From assembly GCF_944327115.1 (NCBI RefSeq), contig NZ_CALVGS010000035.1, forward strand, positions 1 through 38,878: a stretch of DNA of 38,878 bases, in the 5' to 3' direction. The DNA is from an uncultured Traorella sp. (GTDB lineage: Bacteria > Bacillota_I > Bacilli_A > Erysipelotrichales > Erysipelotrichaceae). Made by a program: the position numbers and the translations under genes. This document shows, piece after piece, positions 16,883-25,083 of the stretch. The notes under the pieces were generated by a model. The model did no database searches, was not told the origin of the DNA, and worked only from the letters and a program-made list of their open reading frames with translations. Position 1 is the stretch's first letter; every line of letters begins with the position of its first letter.

Positions 16883-18835
16883 TAAATATTTTTCCATCCA
16901 AGCCGTAATCTCTTCTAATCTTCTTACACGGTGCTTTGGTTTGCCACTGCGGCTGAGCTCATGATTTTCACCATGGAAAAGAACAAATCGAGCCTCAATT
17001 CCTAAATCAACCATTGCCGTATATAATTGCAAGCCCTGTTCCAGCGGACAGCGATAATCCTGATCACTGTGGATAAAAAGAGTCGGTGTTTGAATATTCT
17101 TTGCATATTTCAACGGTGAATGCTCCCATAATTTTTCATAAGAATCAAAGATGTTGCCATGTATCTGATCGGATGCAAAAGTATGTCCGATATCACTGGT
17201 ACCATAGAAGGAAATCCAGTTACTGATGGAACGCTGTGTTGCCGCACATGCAAAGCGATTCGTATGAGAGATGATCCAATTTGTCATGAAACCACCATAA
17301 CTGCCGCCGGTAACACCTAAACGAGCTTTATCAATAGCCGGATACTTTTCAAGCACAGCATCGGTAAACTTCATCAGGTCATCATAGTCGATCGTGCCAT
17401 ATTTACCAAATATATCCATAAACTCATTATCTCGGCCATCACTACCTCTTGGATTGGTAAAGAACACAAAATAACCAAGATTTGCCCATACCTGCATTTC
17501 ATGGTAGAACACCTTGCCATAAGCTGTTTTAGGGCCGCCATGAATATCCAGAATAGCCGGATATGTTTTATTTGGATCATAGTCAACCGGTTTTAAGACC
17601 CAGCCAACAAAATCAATCCCATCATTTACAAATCTTACCTCTTCATAATCGCTCACATATTTATTTTTCAAGACATCCTCATTCAGACAGGTTTTCTGAA
17701 TGACCTGAGCATCCTGATATTCATAAACCTCCTGTAATTTGCCATCCTTCATACCTACAAACATAAGCTTACCGTCACAAACATCAAAGCAATCAACACT
17801 GCCGCTGATATGCACGACTTCTTTGCATTGCTTATCGGCATTCAAGGACATTATGACACTATCTTCATTGACAGTCGAAATATAATAGAGGATATTTTGA
17901 TCTGCTTTCATAAAAATTCCTCCACCATAGCGGCAGTCACTGCCTACGCTTCCCCAAAGGCTCATCTCATTGTCATAGAAAAGAGAAACATTTCCTTGAT
18001 CATCCAATAAAAAGAAACGCTCATTCTCATTTCTTCCATGCTTCCATTCACAATTTCCTATGAATAAAATATAATCATTAAAGTAAAAGGCATCGGAAAT
18101 CTGATACTCCTTTTCAGGAAGCAGGACTGATGTAGACTTATTTTCAAAAGAATAAATCTGGATACTATTTTTATCCGTTGTTTTCTTTAAATCCTCATTC
18201 GCAACAAACAAAACCTCATTCTTCTCTTTATTCAACCGATAAGATGATACATTGATCTCATCTGATGTGATTGCTGTTAATTCATCAGCAGAGGCATCAT
18301 AAAGATATAAACGGATGATCGTATTGCTTACAAAACCGGCACCATTGAAATAAAAAGGAATTTTCGTGAAAACCTCATAATCCTCATCTTCTTTTTTGCG
18401 CTTAAGACGTTCTTCTTTAATCTGGCAATCATCCCCATAAGAATAGTCTTTATCATATCGCACAGCTAATAAATACACATCCTTTGAGATACATTCAAAA
18501 GAAGCAACTGCGAACGGTACATCAAAAGCCTTGATAGCTTCTCCTCCATCTAATGAAATCTTATAAAATGAAGTTTTTTCTTCTTCATCTTTTGATGCTT
18601 CTCGATGACTGATAAATAAAAGCGTTACCGGATCGATAAATTGAAATTGTCCATCCTTACCACTTTGAGTAAGCGGACGACATTCACCATCCTTCAACAT
18701 ATACAAATTATTGCGATAGCTGTTATTTTCCTCTTCACACTCATGAAGTGCAAATACACAGCTGCCATCTTGACCAAGCTTCAGATTACTGATGAAACGG
18801 TACTTTAAAAAATCCTTCAATGCTAATTTTTCCAT
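16877..18835 (-). CDS. S9-family serine peptidase (acylaminoacyl/dipeptidyl type)
   Basis: A 652-aa cytoplasmic peptidase: an N-terminal beta-propeller (to about residue 390) and a C-terminal alpha/beta-hydrolase domain. The nucleophile is in GGSYGGFMTNW, the acid in FIHSDQDYRCP and the His in GENHELSRSG, so the triad is complete. No signal peptide. The family releases dipeptides or acylated amino acids from short peptides, so it probably recycles peptides. Ribosome site GAGAGGG. Monocistronic. Confidence 0.92.
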   Translation of the reverse strand: MEKLALKDFLKYRFISNLKLGQDGSCVFALHECEEENNSYRNNLYMLKDGECRPLTQSGKDGQFQFIDPVTLLFISHREASKDEEEKTSFYKISLDGGEAIKAFDVPFAVASFECISKDVYLLAVRYDKDYSYGDDCQIKEERLKRKKEDEDYEVFTKIPFYFNGAGFVSNTIIRLYLYDASADELTAITSDEINVSSYRLNKEKNEVLFVANEDLKKTTDKNSIQIYSFENKSTSVLLPEKEYQISDAFYFNDYILFIGNCEWKHGRNENERFFLLDDQGNVSLFYDNEMSLWGSVGSDCRYGGGIFMKADQNILYYISTVNEDSVIMSLNADKQCKEVVHISGSVDCFDVCDGKLMFVGMKDGKLQEVYEYQDAQVIQKTCLNEDVLKNKYVSDYEEVRFVNDGIDFVGWVLKPVDYDPNKTYPAILDIHGGPKTAYGKVFYHEMQVWANLGYFVFFTNPRGSDGRDNEFMDIFGKYGTIDYDDLMKFTDAVLEKYPAIDKARLGVTGGSYGGFMTNWIISHTNRFACAATQRSISNWISFYGTSDIGHTFASDQIHGNIFDSYEKLWEHSPLKYAKNIQTPTLFIHSDQDYRCPLEQGLQLYTAMVDLGIEARFVLFHGENHELSRSGKPKHRVRRLEEITAWMEKYLK

Positions 18836-18858
18836 ATCAAGCCCTCTCTTTTTTAAAC

Positions 18859-18887
18859 ATTATACTCTCAAAATACAAAGATGAAAA
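18859..18887 (-). promoter_or_regulatory. S9 peptidase promoter
   Basis: TTTTCA (18882-18887), 17 nt, TATAAT (18859-18864) on the minus strand, ending 23 nt before the ATG. Confidence 0.6.
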
Positions 18888-18962
18888 GTAACACCTTCAT
18901 ATCAAAAAAACTAGTAATAAAGTAAGATTTATTTGATTATAAGGTTCATCATTCACTTTGTA

Positions 18963-18991
18963 TTTACATCCAAAATACGGCGTGTTAAAAT
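18963..18991 (+). promoter_or_regulatory. Promoter of the small-ORF pair
   Basis: TTTACA (18963-18968), a 17-nt spacer and TAAAAT (18986-18991). It lies 30 nt ahead of the 49-codon ORF and faces away from the S9 promoter. Confidence 0.65.
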
Positions 18992-19021
18992 GAAATCAGA
19001 GGAATGGAAAGGAAGGGACAT

Positions 19022-19171
19022 ATGTTCATTAACAGAAATATAAGACAGGCATGCATCATTCTTGAAACAAACAAAATCTTAACGGAAGTTAAGATACATG
19101 CGAATGAAACAAAAAATCTGATTTCAAGTTTTACTTTAAGCAGCCAACTCAGCTGTCGTATGGAAATTTGA
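19022..19171 (+). CDS. Small ORF of 49 codons, unknown
   Basis: Starts ATG after AAGGAAGGG and is placed between a good promoter and a second small gene 11 nt on. The product is polar with no clear membrane segment or motif (one Cys near each end). It may be a true small protein or a leader for the next gene. I do not recognise it. Confidence 0.4.
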   Translation: MFINRNIRQACIILETNKILTEVKIHANETKNLISSFTLSSQLSCRMEI

Positions 19172-19182
19172 GGTGGAAGTAT

Positions 19183-19347
19183 ATGACTCCTAAAAATGTA
19201 TTTAGAATCATATCTGCCTTTATTTTAATCATATTGGTTATTTTATACGTCACCGGCAACATTTCCCGAAATTATGCAGATATCGTCATTTTCACATGTC
19301 TTATCATATCTTTCGGCAATGCCTACATACAGATAAAGAAGATATAA
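19183..19347 (+). CDS. 54-aa two-span membrane protein, unknown
   Basis: ATG with an AGGTGG ribosome site overlapping the stop of the preceding ORF. Two hydrophobic segments (about residues 9-24 and 32-47) are separated by a short loop with TGNISRNY, and the tail ends IQIKKI. The layout resembles many short Bacillota membrane proteins without assigned function. A terminator follows at once, so it ends a compact two-ORF unit. Confidence 0.6.
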   Translation: MTPKNVFRIISAFILIILVILYVTGNISRNYADIVIFTCLIISFGNAYIQIKKI

Positions 19348-19363
19348 TATAATATTATTCACA

Positions 19364-19393
19364 AAGGTTTGGAGTTATTTCCAAATCTTTTTT
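19364..19393 (+). terminator. Terminator of the small-ORF pair
   Basis: AAGGTTTGGA and TCCAAATCTT pair over 10 bp with one G-T pair around a 6-nt loop; six T follow. Confidence 0.75.
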
Positions 19394-19424
19394 CAGTTTT
19401 CATATAGGCCTCTATGACAGAGGT

Positions 19425-21839
19425 CTACTTAACTGTGATCTTATTTAAATGCCAGATATCCCGTACATATTCCTCGATCGTTCGATCGCTTGAGAAATAT
19501 CCGCTCTTTGCGATATTCACCAAACACATCTTGGCCCAGTGATGACGATCTTTGTAATGCTCACGAATGCGTGCCTGAGTTGCCTGATATGCATCAAAAT
19601 CAGCTAACAGGAAATATTCATCATTCTTAAACATCAATTCATCATAAATGATCTTAAACTCATCCCTGTTTTCAGCCCATGTACCATCGATAAATGAATC
19701 AACGATTTTCTTTAAATGCGGAATATGGTTATAGTAATCCCATACATTATAAGAATTTGCACGCTTCATCGTTTCTACATCTTCTACCTTTAATCCGAAG
19801 ATCAAAGCATTGTCATAGCCGACACGGTCAACGATTTCCACATTGGCTCCATCCAGTGTTCCCAAAGTAATGGCACCATTCATCATAAATTTCATATTAC
19901 CTGTACCGCTGGCTTCTTTTCCTGCCGTAGAGATCTGTTCGCTGACATCCGCTGCATTCATCAATATTTCCGCAATGCTGACACCATAATTAGGAATAAA
20001 GACAACTTTCATATATTGTGAAATTTCCGGATCATTATTCACCTTTTCGGCAATCGCATGGATCAGCTGAATCACTTTTTTCGCAAATGTATAAGCCGGA
20101 GCTGCCTTTGCCGCAAAGATAAAGGTACGTGGGAAGATCTTGAAATTCGGATCTTCCTTCATCTTCTGATACAGATAGATGATGTGCATGACATTCAGGA
20201 GCTGACGTTTGTAAGCATGCAGACGCTTTGCCTGAACATCAAAAATTGAATTGATATCCACTTCTATTCCTGTTACCTCTTTGATATAAGCAGCCAAAAT
20301 CTTCTTTCTTTCAAGCTTTACCTGTAAGAATTCTTCTTGAATCTGGACATCATCTACATAATTCATGAGTTTTTCCAGATCTTGCGGATGATCGATATAA
20401 CTGCTTCCGATCGTTTTATCTAATAAGGCTTTTAATTGTGGATTTGAATATACCAGCCAACGGCGATGCGTGATACCATTGGTCTTATTATTAAACTTTT
20501 GCGGTTCGATCGCATATTGATTCTTGAAAACATCATTGATCAAAATCTGTGTATGTAAAGAAGCTACACCATTAACAGAATGAGAACCGATGATTGCAAG
20601 ATGAGCCATATGTACCTGTCCGTCAATGATGATCCTTGTTGAATTAATCAGGTCAGGACGGTAATATTTATAGTTGAGATCATAGCAGTAACGACGATCA
20701 ATTTCTTCAATAATCATATAGATTCTAGGCAATAATGTCTGAATCATCTTCACCGGCCATTTTTCCAATGCTTCTGATAACACGGTATGATTGGTATAAG
20801 CCACTGATTCCTGAACGATCCTAAACGCATCATCCCATTCATACAGATAATCATCCATCAGGATACGCATTAATTCCGGAATAGCTAATACCGGATGCGT
20901 GTCATTTAACTGGATCGCATTCTTCTCTGCGAAATTATCCAACGTATCATACACACGAAGATGAGCCTTGATTAATGCCGTCAGACCTGCTGACACAAAG
21001 AAATATTGCTGTTTCAAACGCAGATATCTTCCGGCTTCTGTTGAATCATCCGGATAAACATTCTGATTGATTGCTATGACATCACGGATATATTCACTGA
21101 ATTCCTGTGAATTAGATGCATCTTCTGCCGGCTCAGCACTCCACAGACGAAGGGTATTCGTTAAATTCGTATTATGTCCTACTACTTCCATATCGTATGG
21201 AACGGCCTGAATGATCTGTGCTCCAACATGATTGATCTTCGCTTTTCCATAGATATCCATTTCCATTTCCACTGTACCATAGAATTTAACATTGACAGCA
21301 TGTTTTGGTTTTCTTACTTCCCAAACATTTCCCAGCTTCAGCCACTGATCAGGAACCTCAACCTGCTTGCCATCTACGATCTTCTGTTTGAAAAGACCAT
21401 ATTCATAACGAATGCAGTTACCATGTCCTGCATATCCCAATGAAGCTAATGAATCAAGGAAACAGGCAGCAAGACGGCCCAAACCGCCATTGCCTAAGCC
21501 AGCATCGCTTTCCATTTCTTCCAGCTCATTAATATCAATACCTAAATCATTCAAACCATCTTTGACGATATCATAGATGCCTAAATTCATCAGATTGTTT
21601 GTCAGTAATCGGCCAATTAAAAATTCCATAGAAAAATAATACATCTGTTTTTCATTTTTCTTGGCAATTTCTTCCTTGCTAGCCTTCCAGTTCATAGCGG
21701 CATAGTCACGGATCATTGTCCCAAGTACCATATACTTTTCAGTGATGTGGGATTGTTCTATGGAACGGCCATATTTTGCGATAATTCTCGTTTTAAATTC
21801 TTCTTTAAACTCTTCCTTGTTTTTAAATTTATATCCCAT
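19425..21839 (-). CDS. glgP: Glycogen/alpha-glucan phosphorylase
   Basis: GT35 enzyme that uses phosphate to release glucose-1-phosphate from glycogen. At 804 aa it has normal length. It has the N-terminal GGLGRLAACFLDSLASLG segment, NGITHRRW, KRLHAYKRQ, and the PLP site in EASGTGNMKFMMNGA, whose Lys carries the cofactor. Ribosome site GGGAGG. Its own leader follows the terminator of the upstream RhuM-Doc gene, so it is transcribed separately; its promoter is not clear (TAAAAT with no good -35). With PulA it completes glycogen breakdown. Confidence 0.97.
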   Translation of the reverse strand: MGYKFKNKEEFKEEFKTRIIAKYGRSIEQSHITEKYMVLGTMIRDYAAMNWKASKEEIAKKNEKQMYYFSMEFLIGRLLTNNLMNLGIYDIVKDGLNDLGIDINELEEMESDAGLGNGGLGRLAACFLDSLASLGYAGHGNCIRYEYGLFKQKIVDGKQVEVPDQWLKLGNVWEVRKPKHAVNVKFYGTVEMEMDIYGKAKINHVGAQIIQAVPYDMEVVGHNTNLTNTLRLWSAEPAEDASNSQEFSEYIRDVIAINQNVYPDDSTEAGRYLRLKQQYFFVSAGLTALIKAHLRVYDTLDNFAEKNAIQLNDTHPVLAIPELMRILMDDYLYEWDDAFRIVQESVAYTNHTVLSEALEKWPVKMIQTLLPRIYMIIEEIDRRYCYDLNYKYYRPDLINSTRIIIDGQVHMAHLAIIGSHSVNGVASLHTQILINDVFKNQYAIEPQKFNNKTNGITHRRWLVYSNPQLKALLDKTIGSSYIDHPQDLEKLMNYVDDVQIQEEFLQVKLERKKILAAYIKEVTGIEVDINSIFDVQAKRLHAYKRQLLNVMHIIYLYQKMKEDPNFKIFPRTFIFAAKAAPAYTFAKKVIQLIHAIAEKVNNDPEISQYMKVVFIPNYGVSIAEILMNAADVSEQISTAGKEASGTGNMKFMMNGAITLGTLDGANVEIVDRVGYDNALIFGLKVEDVETMKRANSYNVWDYYNHIPHLKKIVDSFIDGTWAENRDEFKIIYDELMFKNDEYFLLADFDAYQATQARIREHYKDRHHWAKMCLVNIAKSGYFSSDRTIEEYVRDIWHLNKITVK

Positions 21840-21883
21840 AATTACCTCCCGTAGTGCTATGATTTTAACACTTTTTAGGCATG

Positions 21884-21915
21884 AAAAAAAGTCTTTTTTG
21901 CGATAAAAGACTTTT
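21884..21915 (-). terminator. Terminator of the RhuM-Doc gene
   Basis: AAAAGTCTTTT and AAAAGACTTTT pair perfectly over 11 bp; on the minus strand the second arm runs into seven T. Confidence 0.75.
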
Positions 21916-22000
21916 CATTAGGCTCTTTCATAATATTTTTAGCCCCTCATTGATGAAACACTGCTTACACCAACAATAAGAAATTATTTCCATTTCATTT

Positions 22001-22969
22001 TTATATGATCGATGGTACTAATAAATTCATGACGATATCAACCATCATCTCTTTTTCCTCCGGTTTCGATTCCGCAATCATCAATGTTATCGCCACCAAA
22101 GCATCATTACTTAAAACCATATTTCTATCAACATCAAATAATGCATGATTCCGATTTAGAAACTCAAGAAATAAAATAGCCGCCAGACGTTTATTTCCAT
22201 CAAAATAAATATGATCTTTCACAAGCATATAAAGAAGATTTGCTGCTTTTTCTTCAAGAGTTGGATATAGTTCTCTTCCAAAAACATTCTGTTGAATCTG
22301 ATCCAATATTCCTCTCAACATACCTTCACTTCTTTCCTTTCCAAATAGATCTGATTGCTTAGAAAACTTTGTTTTTTGAATCACTTCTCGACATTCATCT
22401 TCAGTTAAATAAGCAATGGTATCTCTTCCCTGAGGCTTAATAATCCGCTGATGATCATAATCATCCAAAAGATCTAATGCCTGAGAATAGGCTTCAATCA
22501 CTTGAAGAATATCATTTGCTTCCAGTCCAGCCATATCAGCAATACCGGAAATAAGAGATTTATGTACTTCCAGCTTACGTTGAAGGGCAGCCAGTCTTTT
22601 TTCATTCACTGCATATCCCTGAACCATGTAATCCTTGAGAACTTTTGATGCCCACTTTCTGAAAGCTATCCCTTGTTTTGAATTTGTTCTGTAACCCACT
22701 GCTAAAATAACATCAAGACTATAGTATTTCACATTATAATCCTGTAAGTTCAATTTACCCATATGTGCAAAATTTGCACACATGCTTTCTTCATCAAGCT
22801 CACCTGATTTAAAAATATTTCTAATGTGTCTGCCCACAACTGTCCTATCAATATTAAATAATTCAGCAATTTGTTTTTGATTTAACCATACTGTATCTTT
22901 TTCAAGATCTACTTTTACATCTAATTTTAATTCTCCATCTACGAACTGAATCATTTCATTTTTGCTCAT
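22001..22969 (-). CDS. RhuM-family protein with C-terminal Fic/Doc domain
   Basis: A 322-aa protein. Residues about 1-130 are the RhuM-type region, with VWLNQKQIAELFNIDRTVV (HTH-like) and YYSLDVILAVGYRTNSKQG; residues about 200-315 are a Fic/Doc domain with the death-on-curing motif HIYFDGNKR (His, Asp, Asn and Arg kept). Fic/Doc enzymes modify proteins with nucleotide monophosphates or phosphate. RhuM was first named from a Salmonella pathogenicity island. No Phd-like antitoxin is adjacent. Start set at 22969 because GAGGG lies 5 nt upstream. Promoter TTTCAA-16-TATGAT at 22992-23019. It interrupts an otherwise glycogen-only stretch, suggesting acquisition. Confidence 0.85.
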   Translation of the reverse strand: MSKNEMIQFVDGELKLDVKVDLEKDTVWLNQKQIAELFNIDRTVVGRHIRNIFKSGELDEESMCANFAHMGKLNLQDYNVKYYSLDVILAVGYRTNSKQGIAFRKWASKVLKDYMVQGYAVNEKRLAALQRKLEVHKSLISGIADMAGLEANDILQVIEAYSQALDLLDDYDHQRIIKPQGRDTIAYLTEDECREVIQKTKFSKQSDLFGKERSEGMLRGILDQIQQNVFGRELYPTLEEKAANLLYMLVKDHIYFDGNKRLAAILFLEFLNRNHALFDVDRNMVLSNDALVAITLMIAESKPEEKEMMVDIVMNLLVPSII

Positions 22970-23121
22970 ATTTTCCCTCGCTTTCATTCAGATCATAAGA
23001 TAAACCCAAAGATTTGAAACCTTATTCAATAATTTTATCTCTCCTTTCTATTATTCTTTCTATCTTCATTTTATTTTTAATCTTAATATTCAAAATGAAA
23101 ACATTTAAAGAATAATGATAT

Positions 23122-23160
23122 TTTGTGTACACAAATTATATCATATTTCATTATATAATG
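23122..23160. repeat. Two perfect palindromes upstream of the RhuM-Doc gene
   Basis: TTTGTGTACACAAA (23122-23135, 14 bp) and CATTATATAATG (23149-23160, 12 bp) lie in a very AT-rich stretch 100-170 bp before the RhuM-Doc promoter. They could be regulator sites or a relic of an insertion boundary. The rest of 22998-23190 holds no gene. Confidence 0.5.
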
Positions 23161-23191
23161 ATATGTTTTTTGTAATATTTTTTATTTCATA

Positions 23192-23223
23192 AAAAAAGAG
23201 CTATTTGTTTGATATAGCTCTTT
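23192..23223 (-). terminator. Terminator of the pgm-glgB operon
   Basis: AAAGAGCTAT and ATAGCTCTTT pair over 10 bp; on the minus strand seven T follow. It is 6 nt past the glgB stop. Confidence 0.85.
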
Positions 23224-23228
23224 CATAA

Positions 23229-25067
23229 TCATACAGATTTTTTCGATTTTATTTCTTTTACCTCAAAAACGATACCGCCGAAAGGCGCAATTTCAATTTC
23301 ACAACTGTAATCTAAAAAATTATGAGGTACTTTTTTCGTACGCAAAGCTTTTTTATTTCTAATGTTACTGCCACTATAAATATCTGTATCTGTATTCAAT
23401 ACTTCTTTCAGTGTTGAATTCTTTTCCACACCGATCCTGAAATTGGCATAATGATTTGGTGAAAAGTTTAAGACGATGATAAACTTCTGGTTCTCATTCA
23501 TACGCTGATAGATAAACATATTATCAGCCTTATTGTCGGCATCGATCCATTTGAATCCCTCCCATGAATAATCAAGTTCATAAAAGGCAGGATTTTCGAT
23601 AACTAACTTATTCAGATCAGCAATGTAATGGCTAAAGGAGTCATGCATCGGATATTCCAGCATGAACCAGTCATTTTCTTTCGTTTCATCCCATTCCCGA
23701 AATTGAGCAATTTCATTGCCCATGAAATTTAATTTCTTTCCCGGATGGGTCATCATATACATATACAAGGTTCTTGCCTGAGCAAATTTCTGTTCATAAC
23801 TGCCCCACATCTTATCTATGATCGTATGCTTGCCATGAACGACCTCATCATGTGACAAAGGCAAAATAAACTTTTCAGAATAAAAGTAAGCCATGGAAAA
23901 CGTCACCTGATTGTGATGATACTGGCGATAGATCGGATCCTTCTCCAAATACTTCAGCGTATCATGCATCCAGCCCAGATCCCATTTATAGTCAAATTCC
24001 AGACCGCCATCCCATGATGGAGCGCAAACTTTTGGAAAATCACTGGAATCTTCTGCAATCAGAAATGCTTCCGGATGAAGCTTATGGAGATTATTATTCA
24101 TTCGCTTGATGAAATATAATGCCCCTTCATTCACACCTTTATCCTTATTGCCCTGCCAGAAGATCATGTTCGCAATCGCATCCATGCGCAAGCCATCCAC
24201 ATGGAAGATATCCAGCCAATAATTGGCCGCTGACATCAGGAAGGAACGGACCTCTTCCCGCCATAGATTGAAGTTGCTCGTGCCCCATTGAGAATTGGCA
24301 TCATTATCATTGTCATACTCATATAAAGGTGTACCATCAAAATAATTCAAAGAATAGTTATCTTTGACAAAATGTACCGGTACAAAATCCATGATGACAC
24401 CGATATCGTTTTGATGCAGACGGTTGATCAGCTTCTTTAAATCATTGATCTTTCCATAACGGCTCGTAACCGCAAAGTAACCGCTTGTCTGATAGCCCCA
24501 CGAACCATCAAAAGGATATTCATTCAAAGGCATGAATTCTACATGCGTATAATTCATCTTCTTGACATAATCAATCAGCTCATCTGCAATCTCATCATAC
24601 CTGAACCATTCACGGCCATCTTTCGGTTTTTTCCATGAACCGATATGCATCTCATAAATATTCATCGGCTGATCAAGATTACGCGTACGCTTTTTCATCC
24701 ACCTTGAATCCTTGAAGACAGGTGTATGAATTTCTTCGATGATCGAGGCTGTATCCGGTCTTAGCTGTGAGTAAAAGGCATAGGGATCTGCTTTATCAGC
24801 CACATTTCCTAACGCCTGGACGATACGAAATTTATATAGCTGCCCCTTTTTAGCCCCCGCAATAAAAAGCTCATAAACACCTCTTTCATCAATTTTCTTC
24901 ATCTTTGATCCTTCACTGTCCGTCCAGTCATTAAAATCTCCGATGACATAAATATTCTGAGCATGAGGCGCATAGGTTCTGAAAACAACACCGTCATCTT
25001 CAATATGTGCGCCAAAATATTCATAGGCATTGCACATATTTCCTTCAAAAAATTCTTTTAAATCCAT
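23229..25067 (-). CDS. glgB: 1,4-alpha-glucan branching enzyme
   Basis: GH13 enzyme that forms alpha-1,6 branches in glycogen. N-terminal CBM48 domain (VIGDFNDWTD, about residues 42-51), then the barrel with YEMHIGSW, FDGSWGYQ, DGLRMDAIANM (nucleophile Asp), LIAEDSSDFP (acid/base Glu) and LPLSHDEVVHGK. A start at 25067 gives 612 aa; AGGTGA precedes that ATG, while the 18 further upstream codons overlap the end of pgm. It lies 16 nt past pgm and shares its promoter. Confidence 0.95.
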   Translation of the reverse strand: MDLKEFFEGNMCNAYEYFGAHIEDDGVVFRTYAPHAQNIYVIGDFNDWTDSEGSKMKKIDERGVYELFIAGAKKGQLYKFRIVQALGNVADKADPYAFYSQLRPDTASIIEEIHTPVFKDSRWMKKRTRNLDQPMNIYEMHIGSWKKPKDGREWFRYDEIADELIDYVKKMNYTHVEFMPLNEYPFDGSWGYQTSGYFAVTSRYGKINDLKKLINRLHQNDIGVIMDFVPVHFVKDNYSLNYFDGTPLYEYDNDNDANSQWGTSNFNLWREEVRSFLMSAANYWLDIFHVDGLRMDAIANMIFWQGNKDKGVNEGALYFIKRMNNNLHKLHPEAFLIAEDSSDFPKVCAPSWDGGLEFDYKWDLGWMHDTLKYLEKDPIYRQYHHNQVTFSMAYFYSEKFILPLSHDEVVHGKHTIIDKMWGSYEQKFAQARTLYMYMMTHPGKKLNFMGNEIAQFREWDETKENDWFMLEYPMHDSFSHYIADLNKLVIENPAFYELDYSWEGFKWIDADNKADNMFIYQRMNENQKFIIVLNFSPNHYANFRIGVEKNSTLKEVLNTDTDIYSGSNIRNKKALRTKKVPHNFLDYSCEIEIAPFGGIVFEVKEIKSKKSV

Positions 25068-25083
25068 TGCTTTCACCTGCTCT

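Noticed and set aside
19399-19431. Inverted repeat AGGCCTCT/AGAGGTCT after glgP as a terminator
   Set aside because: The stem is fair, but there is no T run on the minus strand; I leave it unassigned.
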